Positions 24,652 to 33,520 are shown, counted from the stretch's first letter. The stretch is 62,557 nucleotides of DNA from Pseudomonadota bacterium (GCA_018823285.1 JAHJIQ010000055.1:1-62557), one strand, 5' to 3'. A program made the numbers and translations. The notes: a model not told the origin generated them from the sequence alone.

Positions 24652-26928
24652 TCAGCGGATTTTCCGGATCGTTTCTTCCAGTTTGCCGATACTGAAAGGT
24701 TTGGGAAGGGTTTCTTTAAATCCGTAGGCCGCGTAATCGGCCATCACCGGATCGTCGGTATAACCGCTTGAGACCACCGCTTTGAAGTCGGGAGCAAAGG
24801 AGAGGATCTTTCTGAAGGCCTCAAGTCCGCCCATTCCATCCTGAATGGCAAGGTCCATTATTCCCAGATCAAAAGGGGTGCCGGAATCGGTGGCCTCCCG
24901 GCATAACCGGACCGCAGCTTCACCTTCCATGGCAAACTCCGCCTCATAGCCGAGGTGTTCCAGCATTCTGGTCAGAGTTTCGATCACCACACTCTCATCT
25001 TCCAGAACCAGAATACGCAAACTGTCGGAAGGCGCTTTTCCGGAAGTGCCGGTTTGTTTTTTTCGGGCTGCATCTGTTCCGGCTTCTTTCGCGCTCTCGT
25101 CTGCCGGAAGATAGATCGTGAATTCTGCCCCACCCGCAGGATGGTTGCCCGCTCTGATATGTCCTTTATGCTTGGCGATGATCGAATGACAAATACTCAG
25201 GCCCAGCCCTGTCCCCTTGTCTGATCCCATGTCCTTGGTAGTGAAATACGGGTCGAATATTTTGCCGATAATCTCGGGAGAAATGCCTGGCCCGTTATCG
25301 GTGAATTTGATTTCGACGTAATTTCCGGGAGAGAGCGGCAGGGATGAGGCGGGGGCGACTGAAACATTGGCGGCGGCAACTGTAATCGAGCCGCCGCTCG
25401 GCATTGCCTCGCAGGAGTTTTCAAGGATGTTCGTCACAACCCGCTCAAGCTGCTGGCGGTCGGTCATCACCTCCCGGATGGAGTCCGGTGTTTCCAGATT
25501 GAATTCGATGCCGGCTCCGAATGGAAAAGCCAGGCAGGTTTCTCTAAGGAAATCCGCAAGGGCGGTTTTTTCCCGGATCGGCGAGCCCCCTTTTGAAAAA
25601 GTCAGCAGTTGGCCGGTAAGGTTTTTGGCCTGGGCACAGGCACCCTCGGCATCGACCAGCCTTTCTCGGGCCGCTTCGGGATCTTTCAGAAACAACTTGG
25701 CCAGTTCGATATTGCCGAAGACCGCAGTCAGCAGGTTGTTGAAGTCATGGGCGATCCCTCCGGCCAGAACCCCGATTGACTCCATCTGCCGGGCTTTGCT
25801 GATCTCCTTTTCCAGCTGCAGCCGTTCCGTGATATCTTCAACGACTTCGATAAATCCGGTGACCTTCCCGTCAGGATCCTTTACCGGAAAAGAGCGGATC
25901 AGCACGGAGAAGCGGCTGCCGTCTTTCCTGATTCCTTCCGCTTCGACCTGGGCGGGTTTGCCGGTGATCATGGAAGTGGCCCCCGGACAATGGGGGCAGG
26001 TGTGTTCACGCTTTTCGAATTCGTTGAAGCATTTTTTGCCGATGAAGCTTTCCGGGTCGCGGCCGAACATCCTGCCCTGGCCGTTGTTGGCCATGATGAT
26101 GGTATGGTCCGAGTCAATATAGGTGATGCCGAAATCAATGTTTTCAACCAGGGACCGATACAGGCTTTCACTTTGTTTCAACGCTGTTTCCGCTTCGTCC
26201 CGCTCTTCGAGATAGGTCTGCAGGTCGGCGGACATCCGGTTGAATTTATCGGTCAAGATTCCTATCTCATCATCTCCGGTGACCGGGAGGGCCGGGCTGA
26301 TTTCGCCCCTGCCGGTAAGTTTTACCGCATCCGCCAGGGCGGAGAGCGGTTTGCCCATCATCCGGCCGGCCAGAAACGCAACCAGGAATCCCAGGAGGGC
26401 CCCCATGAAGGCAAGCTGGATCAGGTCACGGTTCATTGCCGCGATTTTCTCATCCTGCCGGGAGGCATTGACTCCCAGGTGGAGATATCCAGCCTTTCCT
26501 TTCAGGATGGGAATGCTGATATCGTGGACAATCCCTTCCTCGGTTTCAAATCTCTGATGCAATGATTTTGCCCCGGCGCCGGGATGACTGATACTTTGGA
26601 GATCGGAAGGGAAACCGTTGTTGAAGGTATGACAGAGGATGGAGTTGTCCGGGTTGGCGATGAAAATGTAGCTGATATCCGATTCGTTGCTATAGACGTT
26701 CAGCATCAACTGGTGGAGGAGGATGCGGTTGTCAACGAGAATCGGATCGACACTGTCGATGGCCAGGTTTCCGGCAATTGAGGCGGCTTTTTCCGTCAGC
26801 GCTTCAAGGAGGGCTTCTTCCATCCGGTGATCGATCACGGAAATAGTGATCAGCCCCATCGTGCTCATCATGAAAGCGATGAGCAGGGAGAGTTTCCATC
26901 GCAGGCGCAGTCCGTTCAATATCTTCAT
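24652..26928 (-). CDS. Hybrid histidine kinase (sensor, HAMP, PAS, HisKA, receiver)
   Basis: This protein of about 758 residues has two membrane helices (near residues 10-30 and 170-190) around a periplasmic sensor domain, then HAMP, a PAS domain (SLVENIDFGITYIDSDHTIIM) containing a Cys-rich insertion EHTCPHCPG, a HisKA with the His in GGIAHDFNNLLTAVFGN, an HATPase (DNGPGISPEI; GTGLGLSI) and a C-terminal receiver (ILVLEDESVV; the usual acceptor region reads GIMDLAIQDG). The start MKILNGLRLRW follows the PhnD gene stop with TAAGGA overlapping it, so the two overlap by design (26945 vs 26928 leaves 16 bases). The pair suggests ligand-bound PhnD as input. Confidence 0.88.
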   Translation of the reverse strand: MKILNGLRLRWKLSLLIAFMMSTMGLITISVIDHRMEEALLEALTEKAASIAGNLAIDSVDPILVDNRILLHQLMLNVYSNESDISYIFIANPDNSILCHTFNNGFPSDLQSISHPGAGAKSLHQRFETEEGIVHDISIPILKGKAGYLHLGVNASRQDEKIAAMNRDLIQLAFMGALLGFLVAFLAGRMMGKPLSALADAVKLTGRGEISPALPVTGDDEIGILTDKFNRMSADLQTYLEERDEAETALKQSESLYRSLVENIDFGITYIDSDHTIIMANNGQGRMFGRDPESFIGKKCFNEFEKREHTCPHCPGATSMITGKPAQVEAEGIRKDGSRFSVLIRSFPVKDPDGKVTGFIEVVEDITERLQLEKEISKARQMESIGVLAGGIAHDFNNLLTAVFGNIELAKLFLKDPEAARERLVDAEGACAQAKNLTGQLLTFSKGGSPIREKTALADFLRETCLAFPFGAGIEFNLETPDSIREVMTDRQQLERVVTNILENSCEAMPSGGSITVAAANVSVAPASSLPLSPGNYVEIKFTDNGPGISPEIIGKIFDPYFTTKDMGSDKGTGLGLSICHSIIAKHKGHIRAGNHPAGGAEFTIYLPADESAKEAGTDAARKKQTGTSGKAPSDSLRILVLEDESVVIETLTRMLEHLGYEAEFAMEGEAAVRLCREATDSGTPFDLGIMDLAIQDGMGGLEAFRKILSFAPDFKAVVSSGYTDDPVMADYAAYGFKETLPKPFSIGKLEETIRKIR

Positions 26929-26944
26929 TTCGAATAAGATATCC

Positions 26945-27901
26945 TTACGGTTTGTTGACCCGTTTTTCCATTTCCCGGACCGAGTCATAGAGGCTGTCGT
27001 CCACTTCCACGAAGCGGTCGATCATGACTTCGCTCAACAGCCTCCGGCCTTCCTTGTTTTCATGCATGGTCAGGAAGATGTCGCGCAACTTTTTTTTCAG
27101 TTCCGGGTCGATGGTTCCCGGAACCACCACCGGGGGGATTCCATATGGTTCGGAGCGGTTGATGATCCTGGTTTTGGCGGTGTGGGTCGGGTCTTTGGCA
27201 TTCAGGTAGTCCCAGACCAGGCTGTCGACGGAAGCGGCGTCAACGATGCCTGAGCTGACTGCCTGGATCGATTTGTCATGGCTGTAGGTGAAGTGAAAGC
27301 TCTTGAAAAAGGTTTCCGGTGTTTCTCCCATTCGGCTCAGGATGTATGTTGGCGAGAGTTTGCCGGTATTTGACATCGGGTCGGTGAAGGCAAAGGATTT
27401 TCCGCGAAGCTCCGTGAGATCGTGCACATCGCTGTCGCGGGGGACAATGATGTAGGAGTAGTAAACGGTCTCCCCGTAGGCGACCGGGGCGACCAGAAGC
27501 TCCATGCCGAAATCGCGATGGCCTTCGGTGTAGGCGCCGGTGCAGACGAAGGCTGCATCAATTTCCCCATCCCGGATGAGGTTGTTTACTTCCGCATAGG
27601 TGTCCCGCTGGACCAGTTGTACAGGTGTTTGCAATTTTGTGTGGATATAGTCGAGAATCCCCTTGTAGGAGATATAGGTTTCCTTAGGGGAGATGATCGC
27701 GGCGATCGCGATCCGGATGGCTTTGGTGTCGTCAACTGCCGGGACCTGGGCAACCGTCGCGGTTTTATTAAGAGAGATCTTTCGTGCCGGTTCCTGCGAT
27801 TCACCGCATCCTGCAAACAGCAGGAGCAAAAGTGTGGCAAAAACAGCCGACGGTTTGATCCGGGTATGTGCCCGGGAAAACAAGGAACGCTTTCTCCCCA
27901 T
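26945..27901 (-). CDS. PhnD-type phosphate/phosphonate-binding lipoprotein
   Basis: This 318-residue protein is a predicted lipoprotein, with lipobox LLFAGC at about residues 27-32, so it would be anchored in the periplasm. The rest is a periplasmic binding protein of the PhnD/SsuA2 group (FTDPMSNTGKLSPTYIL; DAASVDSLVWDYL; IPPVVVPGTIDPELKKKLRDIF). No phn transporter genes are nearby. Instead the next gene is a membrane hybrid kinase, so it probably serves as the sensor subunit of a two-component system. AAGGGG lies 9 bases upstream of the start. The ligand cannot be named from sequence. Confidence 0.9.
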   Translation of the reverse strand: MGRKRSLFSRAHTRIKPSAVFATLLLLLFAGCGESQEPARKISLNKTATVAQVPAVDDTKAIRIAIAAIISPKETYISYKGILDYIHTKLQTPVQLVQRDTYAEVNNLIRDGEIDAAFVCTGAYTEGHRDFGMELLVAPVAYGETVYYSYIIVPRDSDVHDLTELRGKSFAFTDPMSNTGKLSPTYILSRMGETPETFFKSFHFTYSHDKSIQAVSSGIVDAASVDSLVWDYLNAKDPTHTAKTRIINRSEPYGIPPVVVPGTIDPELKKKLRDIFLTMHENKEGRRLLSEVMIDRFVEVDDSLYDSVREMEKRVNKP

Positions 27902-28297
27902 TCTTCAGATCCCCTTTGAACCCGGTTGCCAATCGGGCTTCCCCTTGTTTCGAAAATGAACGGAGCAACGGATGAAATGAAACAATCTGTTGTACAGTGT
28001 ATCACCGGTTCTGTGAAATATGGAAGAAAAAAAAAGCTCCTGGAAAGTGGGGGATGTATGGTGGTGCCACCATGTGCCATGGAGAATATTCTTGAGTCGT
28101 CTGGAGAATATTCTTTAACTCAGCGGGAGGATGGAGGGGCGCTGGATCAAAGGTTGTGCTGGTGATGGAAAATTAATTAATGATAACAATATGTTGAGAG
28201 GTGGTTGGTCGTGGTGGCATATAAAATGCTAATCAATAGGGCACGAATTGGATTATTGTCTGTATTCCTGAATGAACCATAACTTAAGGATGGTGTG
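27902..28297. promoter_or_regulatory. Divergent intergenic region between phnD-type gene and HMA cluster
   Basis: This 396-bp gap contains no coding region that I can support. It holds a pair of palindromes (28083-28114, listed separately), a TGGTGG/CCACCA hairpin near 28060 and an AT-rich patch near 28170-28220 with a TATAAAAT box (about 28219) that may be a promoter for the HMA cluster. Confidence 0.5.
28083..28114. promoter_or_regulatory. Twin palindromes AGAATATTCT, candidate operator
   Basis: Two perfect copies of the palindrome AGAATATTCT (28083-28092 and 28105-28114), each inside GGAGAATATTCTT, have centres exactly 22 bases apart, two helical turns. This is the layout of a dimeric regulator bound cooperatively. 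The regulator and controlled gene are unknown. Confidence 0.55.
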
Positions 28298-28786
28298 ATG
28301 AACAAGAAATCAGTAATAGGTGTTGTAGTCGGAGTGGTGGCGCTTCTGGTTGTGGCTTCAATCTCTTTTGTGGCGGCCAGAAACGTTCAAACCCCGGATG
28401 AAAAAGGTTTCAGAACCGTCTCGACAGCCGGCGAGGCCGCACCTCTGCCCACCGGTGATGTTGAAGAGACGACCCTGCAGGTTTCAAGGCTTTCCTGCGG
28501 ATCGTGTCTTTACACCATCGAGTCCGAGTTGAGAAAGTTTGACGGCATGGTTGGAATGAAGGCCGATCTGGCCAGTGGCCTGGTTGTGGTGGCGCATACC
28601 AAGGATTTTACCCCGGCAAGGATTGCCTCGGTGATCACCGAAACCGGATATCCGGCCACGGTGGTTGATTCTGCAGCAGCAGGGAACCTCCCCAAACCGG
28701 GAGCCTCGGGCTCTGGTGGAAGCGGATGTAACGGTTGTGGTCCTCGCGGCTGCAGCTATCCGAGAGCGCCTCAGCAGCAGGGATAA
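28298..28786 (+). CDS. Exported or membrane-anchored heavy-metal-associated (HMA) domain protein 1
   Basis: This 162-residue protein has an N-terminal signal/anchor helix (residues 6-26) and one HMA-like domain at about 58-125. The metal motif is in RLSCGSCLY (C67, C70). A Gly/Ser-rich tail ends with GCNGCGPRGCSYP (C144, C147, C152), a second possible metal site. In the family CxxC binds soft metals such as Cu(I), Hg or Zn; which one is unknown. ATG 28298 is preceded by AAGGAT; a GTG directly before it is also in frame. It is the first gene of a five-gene cluster ending in a MacB-type ABC transporter. Confidence 0.85.
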   Translation: MNKKSVIGVVVGVVALLVVASISFVAARNVQTPDEKGFRTVSTAGEAAPLPTGDVEETTLQVSRLSCGSCLYTIESELRKFDGMVGMKADLASGLVVVAHTKDFTPARIASVITETGYPATVVDSAAAGNLPKPGASGSGGSGCNGCGPRGCSYPRAPQQQG

Positions 28787-28806
28787 TATAAAAGGAATCT
28801 GGCGGG

Positions 28807-29259
28807 ATGACTCACTTCAGGCACATAAAATACTGGACACTGGCAGCAGTTGCGCTGCTGTTCCTCACCGGAATAGCGGAAGCAGGGGATGTTCTGCGGA
28901 CTGTTCTCAGTGTCCGGAATGTTTCCTGCAGCTCCTGTCTGCGGGTGATAGAGTCGGAATTCCGGAAAACACCCGGCATAACCGGGATGGCTGCCGATCT
29001 CAGGAAGGGGATCGTGGTTGCCGACCATGAAAGCGGAATATCCTCGGGAGAAGTGTCCGAAATTGTCAGCCGTCTCGGTTATCCGGCTCAGGTTGTTTCA
29101 GCGGTCTCCATCAGAAGTGAAGAGGCCAGAGTTTTCCGCAGGCTGGCCGGGTATGGTGCCGGACCCGAGGGTTGTAACAGGGAGAGTGGCGGCTGCAGCC
29201 CGGTGGCCGACGCCTGGAAAGAGCTGTACCGGCGTTTCATCAGGACTGAGAAAAAATAG
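28807..29259 (+). CDS. Exported HMA domain protein 2
   Basis: This 150-residue protein has a cleavable-looking signal peptide (residues 1-26, ending GIAEA) and an HMA domain at about 30-100, with the motif NVSCSSCLRVIE (C41, C44). Two more cysteines (C123, C130) lie in a Gly-rich C-terminal segment EGCNRESGGC. It is 20 bp after HMA protein 1 and the same fold, so the two look like duplicates that have diverged, for example as a donor and acceptor pair for metal in the periplasm. AAAGGA is about 10 bases upstream of the ATG. Confidence 0.85.
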   Translation: MTHFRHIKYWTLAAVALLFLTGIAEAGDVLRTVLSVRNVSCSSCLRVIESEFRKTPGITGMAADLRKGIVVADHESGISSGEVSEIVSRLGYPAQVVSAVSIRSEEARVFRRLAGYGAGPEGCNRESGGCSPVADAWKELYRRFIRTEKK

Positions 29260-29377
29260 AATTTTCCCTAAAAGCTGTTTTACAATCAAAGGGTGGTCCG
29301 TGATCATCCTGCAGAATTTGTGCGGGGCTGAACAGCTTCAACGATACAGATGGGCAATCTGTCTGAAAGAGGAATTT

Positions 29378-29815
29378 ATGGCATACGATCTGGAAAAATA
29401 CAGGGGCAAGCGGGAAAGGGTTCTCGGGGTCAGAAGCCGGGGCCTGAGCTTTGGTACGATTGCTGTTGTGGTTGCGGTGGTGATCATCGGCGGTCTCGGG
29501 TTTATCGCTGTGCCGAAGACGGTTTCCTACTTCAGCACCAGGAACCTGGATGACGTGATTTACAAGCTTGAGGATTCGCGGAAATGGGATGCGGCGATCG
29601 TTTCCGAACTCCGTTCCATGGGCGGGGTGACCAGTGCGGTGGCCGACAACCATGAGACCCGCCTGGTGGTGACTTTCAACCGGCACCATATGGGCCCGGA
29701 GAAGTTTAAAATATTCTTTGATACCAAGGGCGTCAAAGCTGATCTCTTGAACCGGATGGACCATCGGCAGAGGCAGTCTATTTTAAAGAAGGAGGCCGAA
29801 TTTGAAACTCCATAA
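29378..29815 (+). CDS. Single-pass membrane protein with cysteine-free HMA-like domain
   Basis: This 145-residue protein has a basic N-terminus, one membrane helix (about 24-45) and a periplasmic domain from about 65 to 125. That domain has the order of an HMA fold and aligns by eye with the two upstream proteins (RSMGGVTSAVADNHETRLVV matching FDGMVGMKADLASGLVVV), but it has no cysteine at all. I infer an adaptor or docking role rather than metal binding. ATG 29378 has AAAGAGGAA upstream; a longer in-frame reading from 29018 overlaps HMA protein 2 and is not believed. The 3' end overlaps the start of the permease gene by 14 bp. Confidence 0.75.
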   Translation: MAYDLEKYRGKRERVLGVRSRGLSFGTIAVVVAVVIIGGLGFIAVPKTVSYFSTRNLDDVIYKLEDSRKWDAAIVSELRSMGGVTSAVADNHETRLVVTFNRHHMGPEKFKIFFDTKGVKADLLNRMDHRQRQSILKKEAEFETP

Positions 29816-30956
29816 TATATCTTTCAATAACCTGAAGCGTCGGAAAGGCAAAATGATCTTTCTGGTCCTGGGATTGTTCATCGGGATTGCCACCATCGTT
29901 ACCCTGCTGTCGATAACCGAGTCAATGTCACGGGATATTGAAGACCGCCTGGACCAGTTCGGGGCAAATATCGTCATGGTTCCCAAAAGTGACAACCTTT
30001 CACTTAGTTACGGCGGGATCAGTGTTGGCGGCGTCAACTACGAATCCAAGGATTTTGATGAGTCGCGGATGGGGCTGATCAAGGAAATCGAGAACAGCAA
30101 GAACCTCGGTCTGGTCGTCCCCAAGGTGCTGGGTGGAGTCAAGGTTGGTGAGCGCAACGTTCTTCTGATGGGGACCAATATCGAGGATGAGCTGGCCTTA
30201 AAGACCTGGTGGCATTTCCAGGGTGAAGTGCCGAAAGAACACGAACTGCTTCTCGGTTCGACCACGGCTTCCACCCTGGGTTTGAAGGTTGGCGACACGC
30301 TTGCTCTCAAAGGCCGGGATTTTAAAGTGGCGGCCATTCTGATGGCGACCGGCGGCTCTGAAGACGGGGTGATTGTCGGCGATCTTCATGAGGTGCAGAA
30401 GGTTCTCGGCAAGGAAGGCAGAATTTCGATGGTTGAGATCTCGGCTTTCTGCCGCGGCTGCCCCATCACTGATATCGTCCTCCAGATCGCCGGGAAATTC
30501 CCTGAAGGCAATGTGACGGCTCTGCAGCAGGCGGTCATGTCGAAGATGCAGTCCATCGACCTGTTCAAGTCTTTCAGTTACGGGATCGCGGTGCTGGTGG
30601 TCTTTATCGGTTCCCTGCTGGTTTTCGTGACCATGATGGGCTCGGTGAATGAGCGGACCCGCGAGATCGGGATCTTCCGGGCCATCGGTTTTCGGCGCGG
30701 CCATGTCATGCAGATCATCCTGCTGGAGGCAATGGTGGTCGGCCTGGTCGGCGGCATCTTCGGCTTTGCCGGCGGTAATGGTGTTGCCTGGGCCGTCATG
30801 CCCTTCGTGATCGAGGAAGGGTCCTTTGCCGGGATCAATGCCAGTATGGGCGCGATATCGGTTATCCTTTCGGTATCATTGAGTCTTCTGGCCAGTCTCT
30901 ATCCGGCGTTGAAGGCGAGCAAGCTCGATCCGAGCGAAGCGTTAAGGGCTCTTTAA
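29802..30956 (+). CDS. MacB/FtsX-type ABC transporter permease with periplasmic CxxC
   Basis: This 384-residue permease has the MacB topology: one N-terminal membrane helix (20-38), a large periplasmic domain (40-250) and three C-terminal helices, with the FtsX core FRAIGFRRGHVMQIILLEA and KASKLDPSEALRAL at the end. The periplasmic domain contains FCRGCP (C217, C220), a CxxC that is unusual for MacB and could take metal from HMA proteins. TTG at 29802 is the start, supported by AAGGAGG 6 bases upstream; it overlaps the preceding gene by 14 bp. It forms the transporter with the next gene. Confidence 0.9.
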   Translation: MKLHNISFNNLKRRKGKMIFLVLGLFIGIATIVTLLSITESMSRDIEDRLDQFGANIVMVPKSDNLSLSYGGISVGGVNYESKDFDESRMGLIKEIENSKNLGLVVPKVLGGVKVGERNVLLMGTNIEDELALKTWWHFQGEVPKEHELLLGSTTASTLGLKVGDTLALKGRDFKVAAILMATGGSEDGVIVGDLHEVQKVLGKEGRISMVEISAFCRGCPITDIVLQIAGKFPEGNVTALQQAVMSKMQSIDLFKSFSYGIAVLVVFIGSLLVFVTMMGSVNERTREIGIFRAIGFRRGHVMQIILLEAMVVGLVGGIFGFAGGNGVAWAVMPFVIEEGSFAGINASMGAISVILSVSLSLLASLYPALKASKLDPSEALRAL

Positions 30957-30994
30957 GAATTTGTGCATAGAGATAGAATCACAGGAGAACAGAT

Positions 30995-31693
30995 ATGGCT
31001 ACTGCCCGGGTTGAAAATGTAGAGCATCTGATTGAAGTACGTTCCATCGGCAAGGATTACCAGAGTGGCGAGACAACTGTTCAGGCGATCAGGAATATGG
31101 ATTTTTTCATCGACGATGGTGAGTTCGTGACCATTGTCGGCCAGTCGGGTTCCGGCAAATCAACCCTGCTTTCGGTGATGGGCGGGCTGAACCACCCGAC
31201 CCGCGGGCAGCTGGTGATCGATGCCCTGGATCTGTACAGTCTGAACAGCGAGCAGCGGGCCGATTTCCGGAGCGAGTACATCGGCATCATCTTTCAATCG
31301 TTCCAGTTGATCCCGTACCTGACGGTGATCGAAAATATAAAAATGCCCATGGCCATTACCGGGATCAAGCCCGGTAAACAGGATGAAATGGCGTTGCGGG
31401 TCCTTGGCAGGGTTGGTTTGGGTGGTAAGGGTGATCGCCTTCCCGATCAGCTTTCCGGCGGCGAGCAGGAGCGGGTGGCCATTGCCAGGGCCATCGTCAA
31501 CAACCCGCCCATTCTGCTGGCCGATGAACCGACCGGTAACCTCGACAGCCAGACTTCGGAAGAAATCATGGCCCTTCTTACCGAACTGAACAGGGAAGGA
31601 CAGACCATCATCATGGTCACCCATAATCCTGAGACCTGCAAATATGCCGAACGGACGATCAAGGTCCAGGACGGCGAGTGTTTTCTTCAGTGA
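30995..31693 (+). CDS. MacB/LolD-type ABC transporter ATPase
   Basis: This 232-residue ATPase has Walker A GQSGSGKST (about 45), Q-loop IIFQSFQLIPYLTVIENI, signature LSGGEQERVAIARAI, Walker B PILLADEPTGNLDS and H-loop VTHNPET. It belongs to the MacB/LolD group that drives mechanotransmission rather than passing substrate through the membrane. AGGAG lies 7 bases before the ATG, and it is 38 bp after the permease gene. A strong terminator follows, so the HMA-HMA-adaptor-permease-ATPase set is one transcription unit. Confidence 0.93.
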   Translation: MATARVENVEHLIEVRSIGKDYQSGETTVQAIRNMDFFIDDGEFVTIVGQSGSGKSTLLSVMGGLNHPTRGQLVIDALDLYSLNSEQRADFRSEYIGIIFQSFQLIPYLTVIENIKMPMAITGIKPGKQDEMALRVLGRVGLGGKGDRLPDQLSGGEQERVAIARAIVNNPPILLADEPTGNLDSQTSEEIMALLTELNREGQTIIMVTHNPETCKYAERTIKVQDGECFLQ

Positions 31694-32032
31694 ACCCGTA
31701 ACACCGGGTTCATCTCCTCCTGCGCGGCCGGTGCTGCAACTTAAGCGGCGCCGGCCGCGTTCTTTTTTCAGAATCCATCACAACTTTCCGAGTTTGGCTA
31801 ATCTCCTGATAAAGCTATCCTTCGACAGTTCGACAAGCTCGCTGATTCAGGATAAAGATAAATAATATCTTGAAGGAGCTGATATTTAAGATAAAGTCTG
31901 TATGAGAAAATATAAATGAGAAGTCCTGATGTTCTGTAAATGATGCATTTGCTCAGCAGGTTTGCCGACCGCGCCGGGAGTCTGATCACGTGGTGTGGCT
32001 GGTGGCGGTGAACTTGGGGGCCTGGGGAAGTC
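31694..32032. other. Intergenic region after the HMA-ABC cluster
   Basis: This 339-bp gap has the terminator at 31722-31768 and an AT-rich segment with repeated GATAAAG-type words (31810-31905). I see no coding region. Confidence 0.5.
31722..31768 (+). terminator. Rho-independent terminator of the HMA-ABC operon
   Basis: GCGCGGCCGGTGC (31722-31734) pairs with GCGCCGGCCGCG (31748-31759) with one G:U pair, followed by TTCTTTTTT. It lies 30 bp after the ATPase stop. Confidence 0.9.
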
Positions 32033-33397
32033 ATGTTCCGATACAAAGAGATAAACCGGGTCGCCAAGTTTTCGATGGCCGCAGTGACCGTGATCACTCT
32101 TTTCTCCTATCTGGTGATCACTCCGAAATTTACCGAATATGTTTACCGTAACACTACTGATGATCTGATAGCCGTTGCCAATCATGTAGCCTCCAGCCTT
32201 GCGCTGGGCGAAGCGCTTTCTCTCGGCCGCCCGATTCCGGACAATCTCTTTGTTGAGCTGGAAAAATTCCGGAACAATGCCACACCTTTAAAAATCAAGG
32301 TTTTCACCCCGGCCGGAGCGGTCATTTACTCCACGATTTCCGAGGAAGTAGGGGACACCCGCGAGGCGGACAAGATCAGGGGCGTCATCCTGGGCGGTAT
32401 CGGAGTTGGGAAGCTGGAAGTCGGAGTGAAGGGCAAAGGGCGCCAGGCCGTTGTCGAGGTGTATGTGCCGATGTCTGTTGCCGATGCCCCGGTCGGAGTC
32501 CTGGAAGTGTATTATGATATTACCGGGAGATGGAAGCGGCTCCATTACCTGACCGCCTTTTCCCATGCCTTTCTTCTTGCGGTTTTCCTGTTCCTGTTCG
32601 GAACGCTTTTTGCCGTTTCCCGTAAAGCCCTGGCGAACATCAGGGAGAAGGAGGATGTGGAGAATTCGAACTGGAGGCTCAAAGAGGAGCTCGCCCATGC
32701 CCGGCAAAAGGAGTATCTGAGCACCCTCACCAGGGGGGTTGCCCATGATTTCAACAATATCCTGACTGCGGTCATGGGGAATATTAAACTGTTGAAAAAA
32801 CTGCAGGCCCGTGGTGAGTCGGACGTCGAACTCTTAAACCAGATGGACCGGGCGACCCACGAAGCGCGAGACCTGATCAGTCATCTGGCCCTTATCTCCC
32901 GGGCGGAATCCCTGAAAAAAGAAACAATCCAGCTGGCCTCCCTGATCGGAAGATCGGTGCCGGTGGACGATGACAAGGCCCGGGTGAGGATGGTCATGAT
33001 GCTGGGGGATGACCTCCGGCCGATCATCGGCGACGCGAACTTTCTTGCCAAGGCGATCACGGCCCTGATCCTGAACGCAGACCAGGCGATGGAGGGGGGC
33101 GGGGTGGTCAATGTCATGGCGGTCAATGCAAAAGTATCCGCCGGGAATGAGGAAGGGATTCCACCCGGAACGTATGTGAAGATCTCAATCAAGGATTCAG
33201 GCAAAGGCATTCCTCCTGAAGATCTCGAAAGGGTGTTCGACCCTTATTTCACCACCAGGAGCAGAGACAGCCAGCGCGGAACCGGTCTGGGGCTTGCTTT
33301 CTGTAAGTCAATCATCGATAATCATGATGGCTTCATCAGGATTCAATCAACCGTCGGCCGGGGAACAACCGTCAAAATTTTTCTCCCGGTAGAATAA
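32033..33397 (+). CDS. Membrane sensor histidine kinase
   Basis: This 454-residue kinase has two membrane helices (about 14-32 and 177-197) around a periplasmic sensor of about 140 residues, a short coiled coil, HisKA with His in RGVAHDFNNILTAVMGN, and an HATPase domain with N box NADQAMEGGG, G1 SGKGIPPEDLERVFDPYF and G2 GTGLGLAF. There is no receiver and no response regulator beside it. GGGGAAG lies just before the ATG. It is immediately upstream of korDABC (10-110 bp, depending on the kor start), so it could be transcribed with the oxidoreductase. Confidence 0.9.
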   Translation: MFRYKEINRVAKFSMAAVTVITLFSYLVITPKFTEYVYRNTTDDLIAVANHVASSLALGEALSLGRPIPDNLFVELEKFRNNATPLKIKVFTPAGAVIYSTISEEVGDTREADKIRGVILGGIGVGKLEVGVKGKGRQAVVEVYVPMSVADAPVGVLEVYYDITGRWKRLHYLTAFSHAFLLAVFLFLFGTLFAVSRKALANIREKEDVENSNWRLKEELAHARQKEYLSTLTRGVAHDFNNILTAVMGNIKLLKKLQARGESDVELLNQMDRATHEARDLISHLALISRAESLKKETIQLASLIGRSVPVDDDKARVRMVMMLGDDLRPIIGDANFLAKAITALILNADQAMEGGGVVNVMAVNAKVSAGNEEGIPPGTYVKISIKDSGKGIPPEDLERVFDPYFTTRSRDSQRGTGLGLAFCKSIIDNHDGFIRIQSTVGRGTTVKIFLPVE

Positions 33398-33448
33398 CAG
33401 GAGATCCATGCAGCTATGCAGAAAAAGAGGGCCGGGCGGTATCAAGCT

Positions 33449-33520
33449 GAGTTGAGCAGCTCGTCTGCTCATACCGAGAAGCGAGCATCCGAGACTTCGA
33501 GACTTATGCCCGAAGGGTAC
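33449..33520. repeat. Dispersed CTTCGGG-family repeat at the start of korD
   Basis: Reads GTTGAGCAGCTCGTCTGCTC and, after about 20 divergent bases, CTTATGCCCGAAGGGTA. This is the reverse complement of the repeat at 12580-12630 in the nickel operon, with an extra central segment. It ends inside the first codons of korD. Confidence 0.85.
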
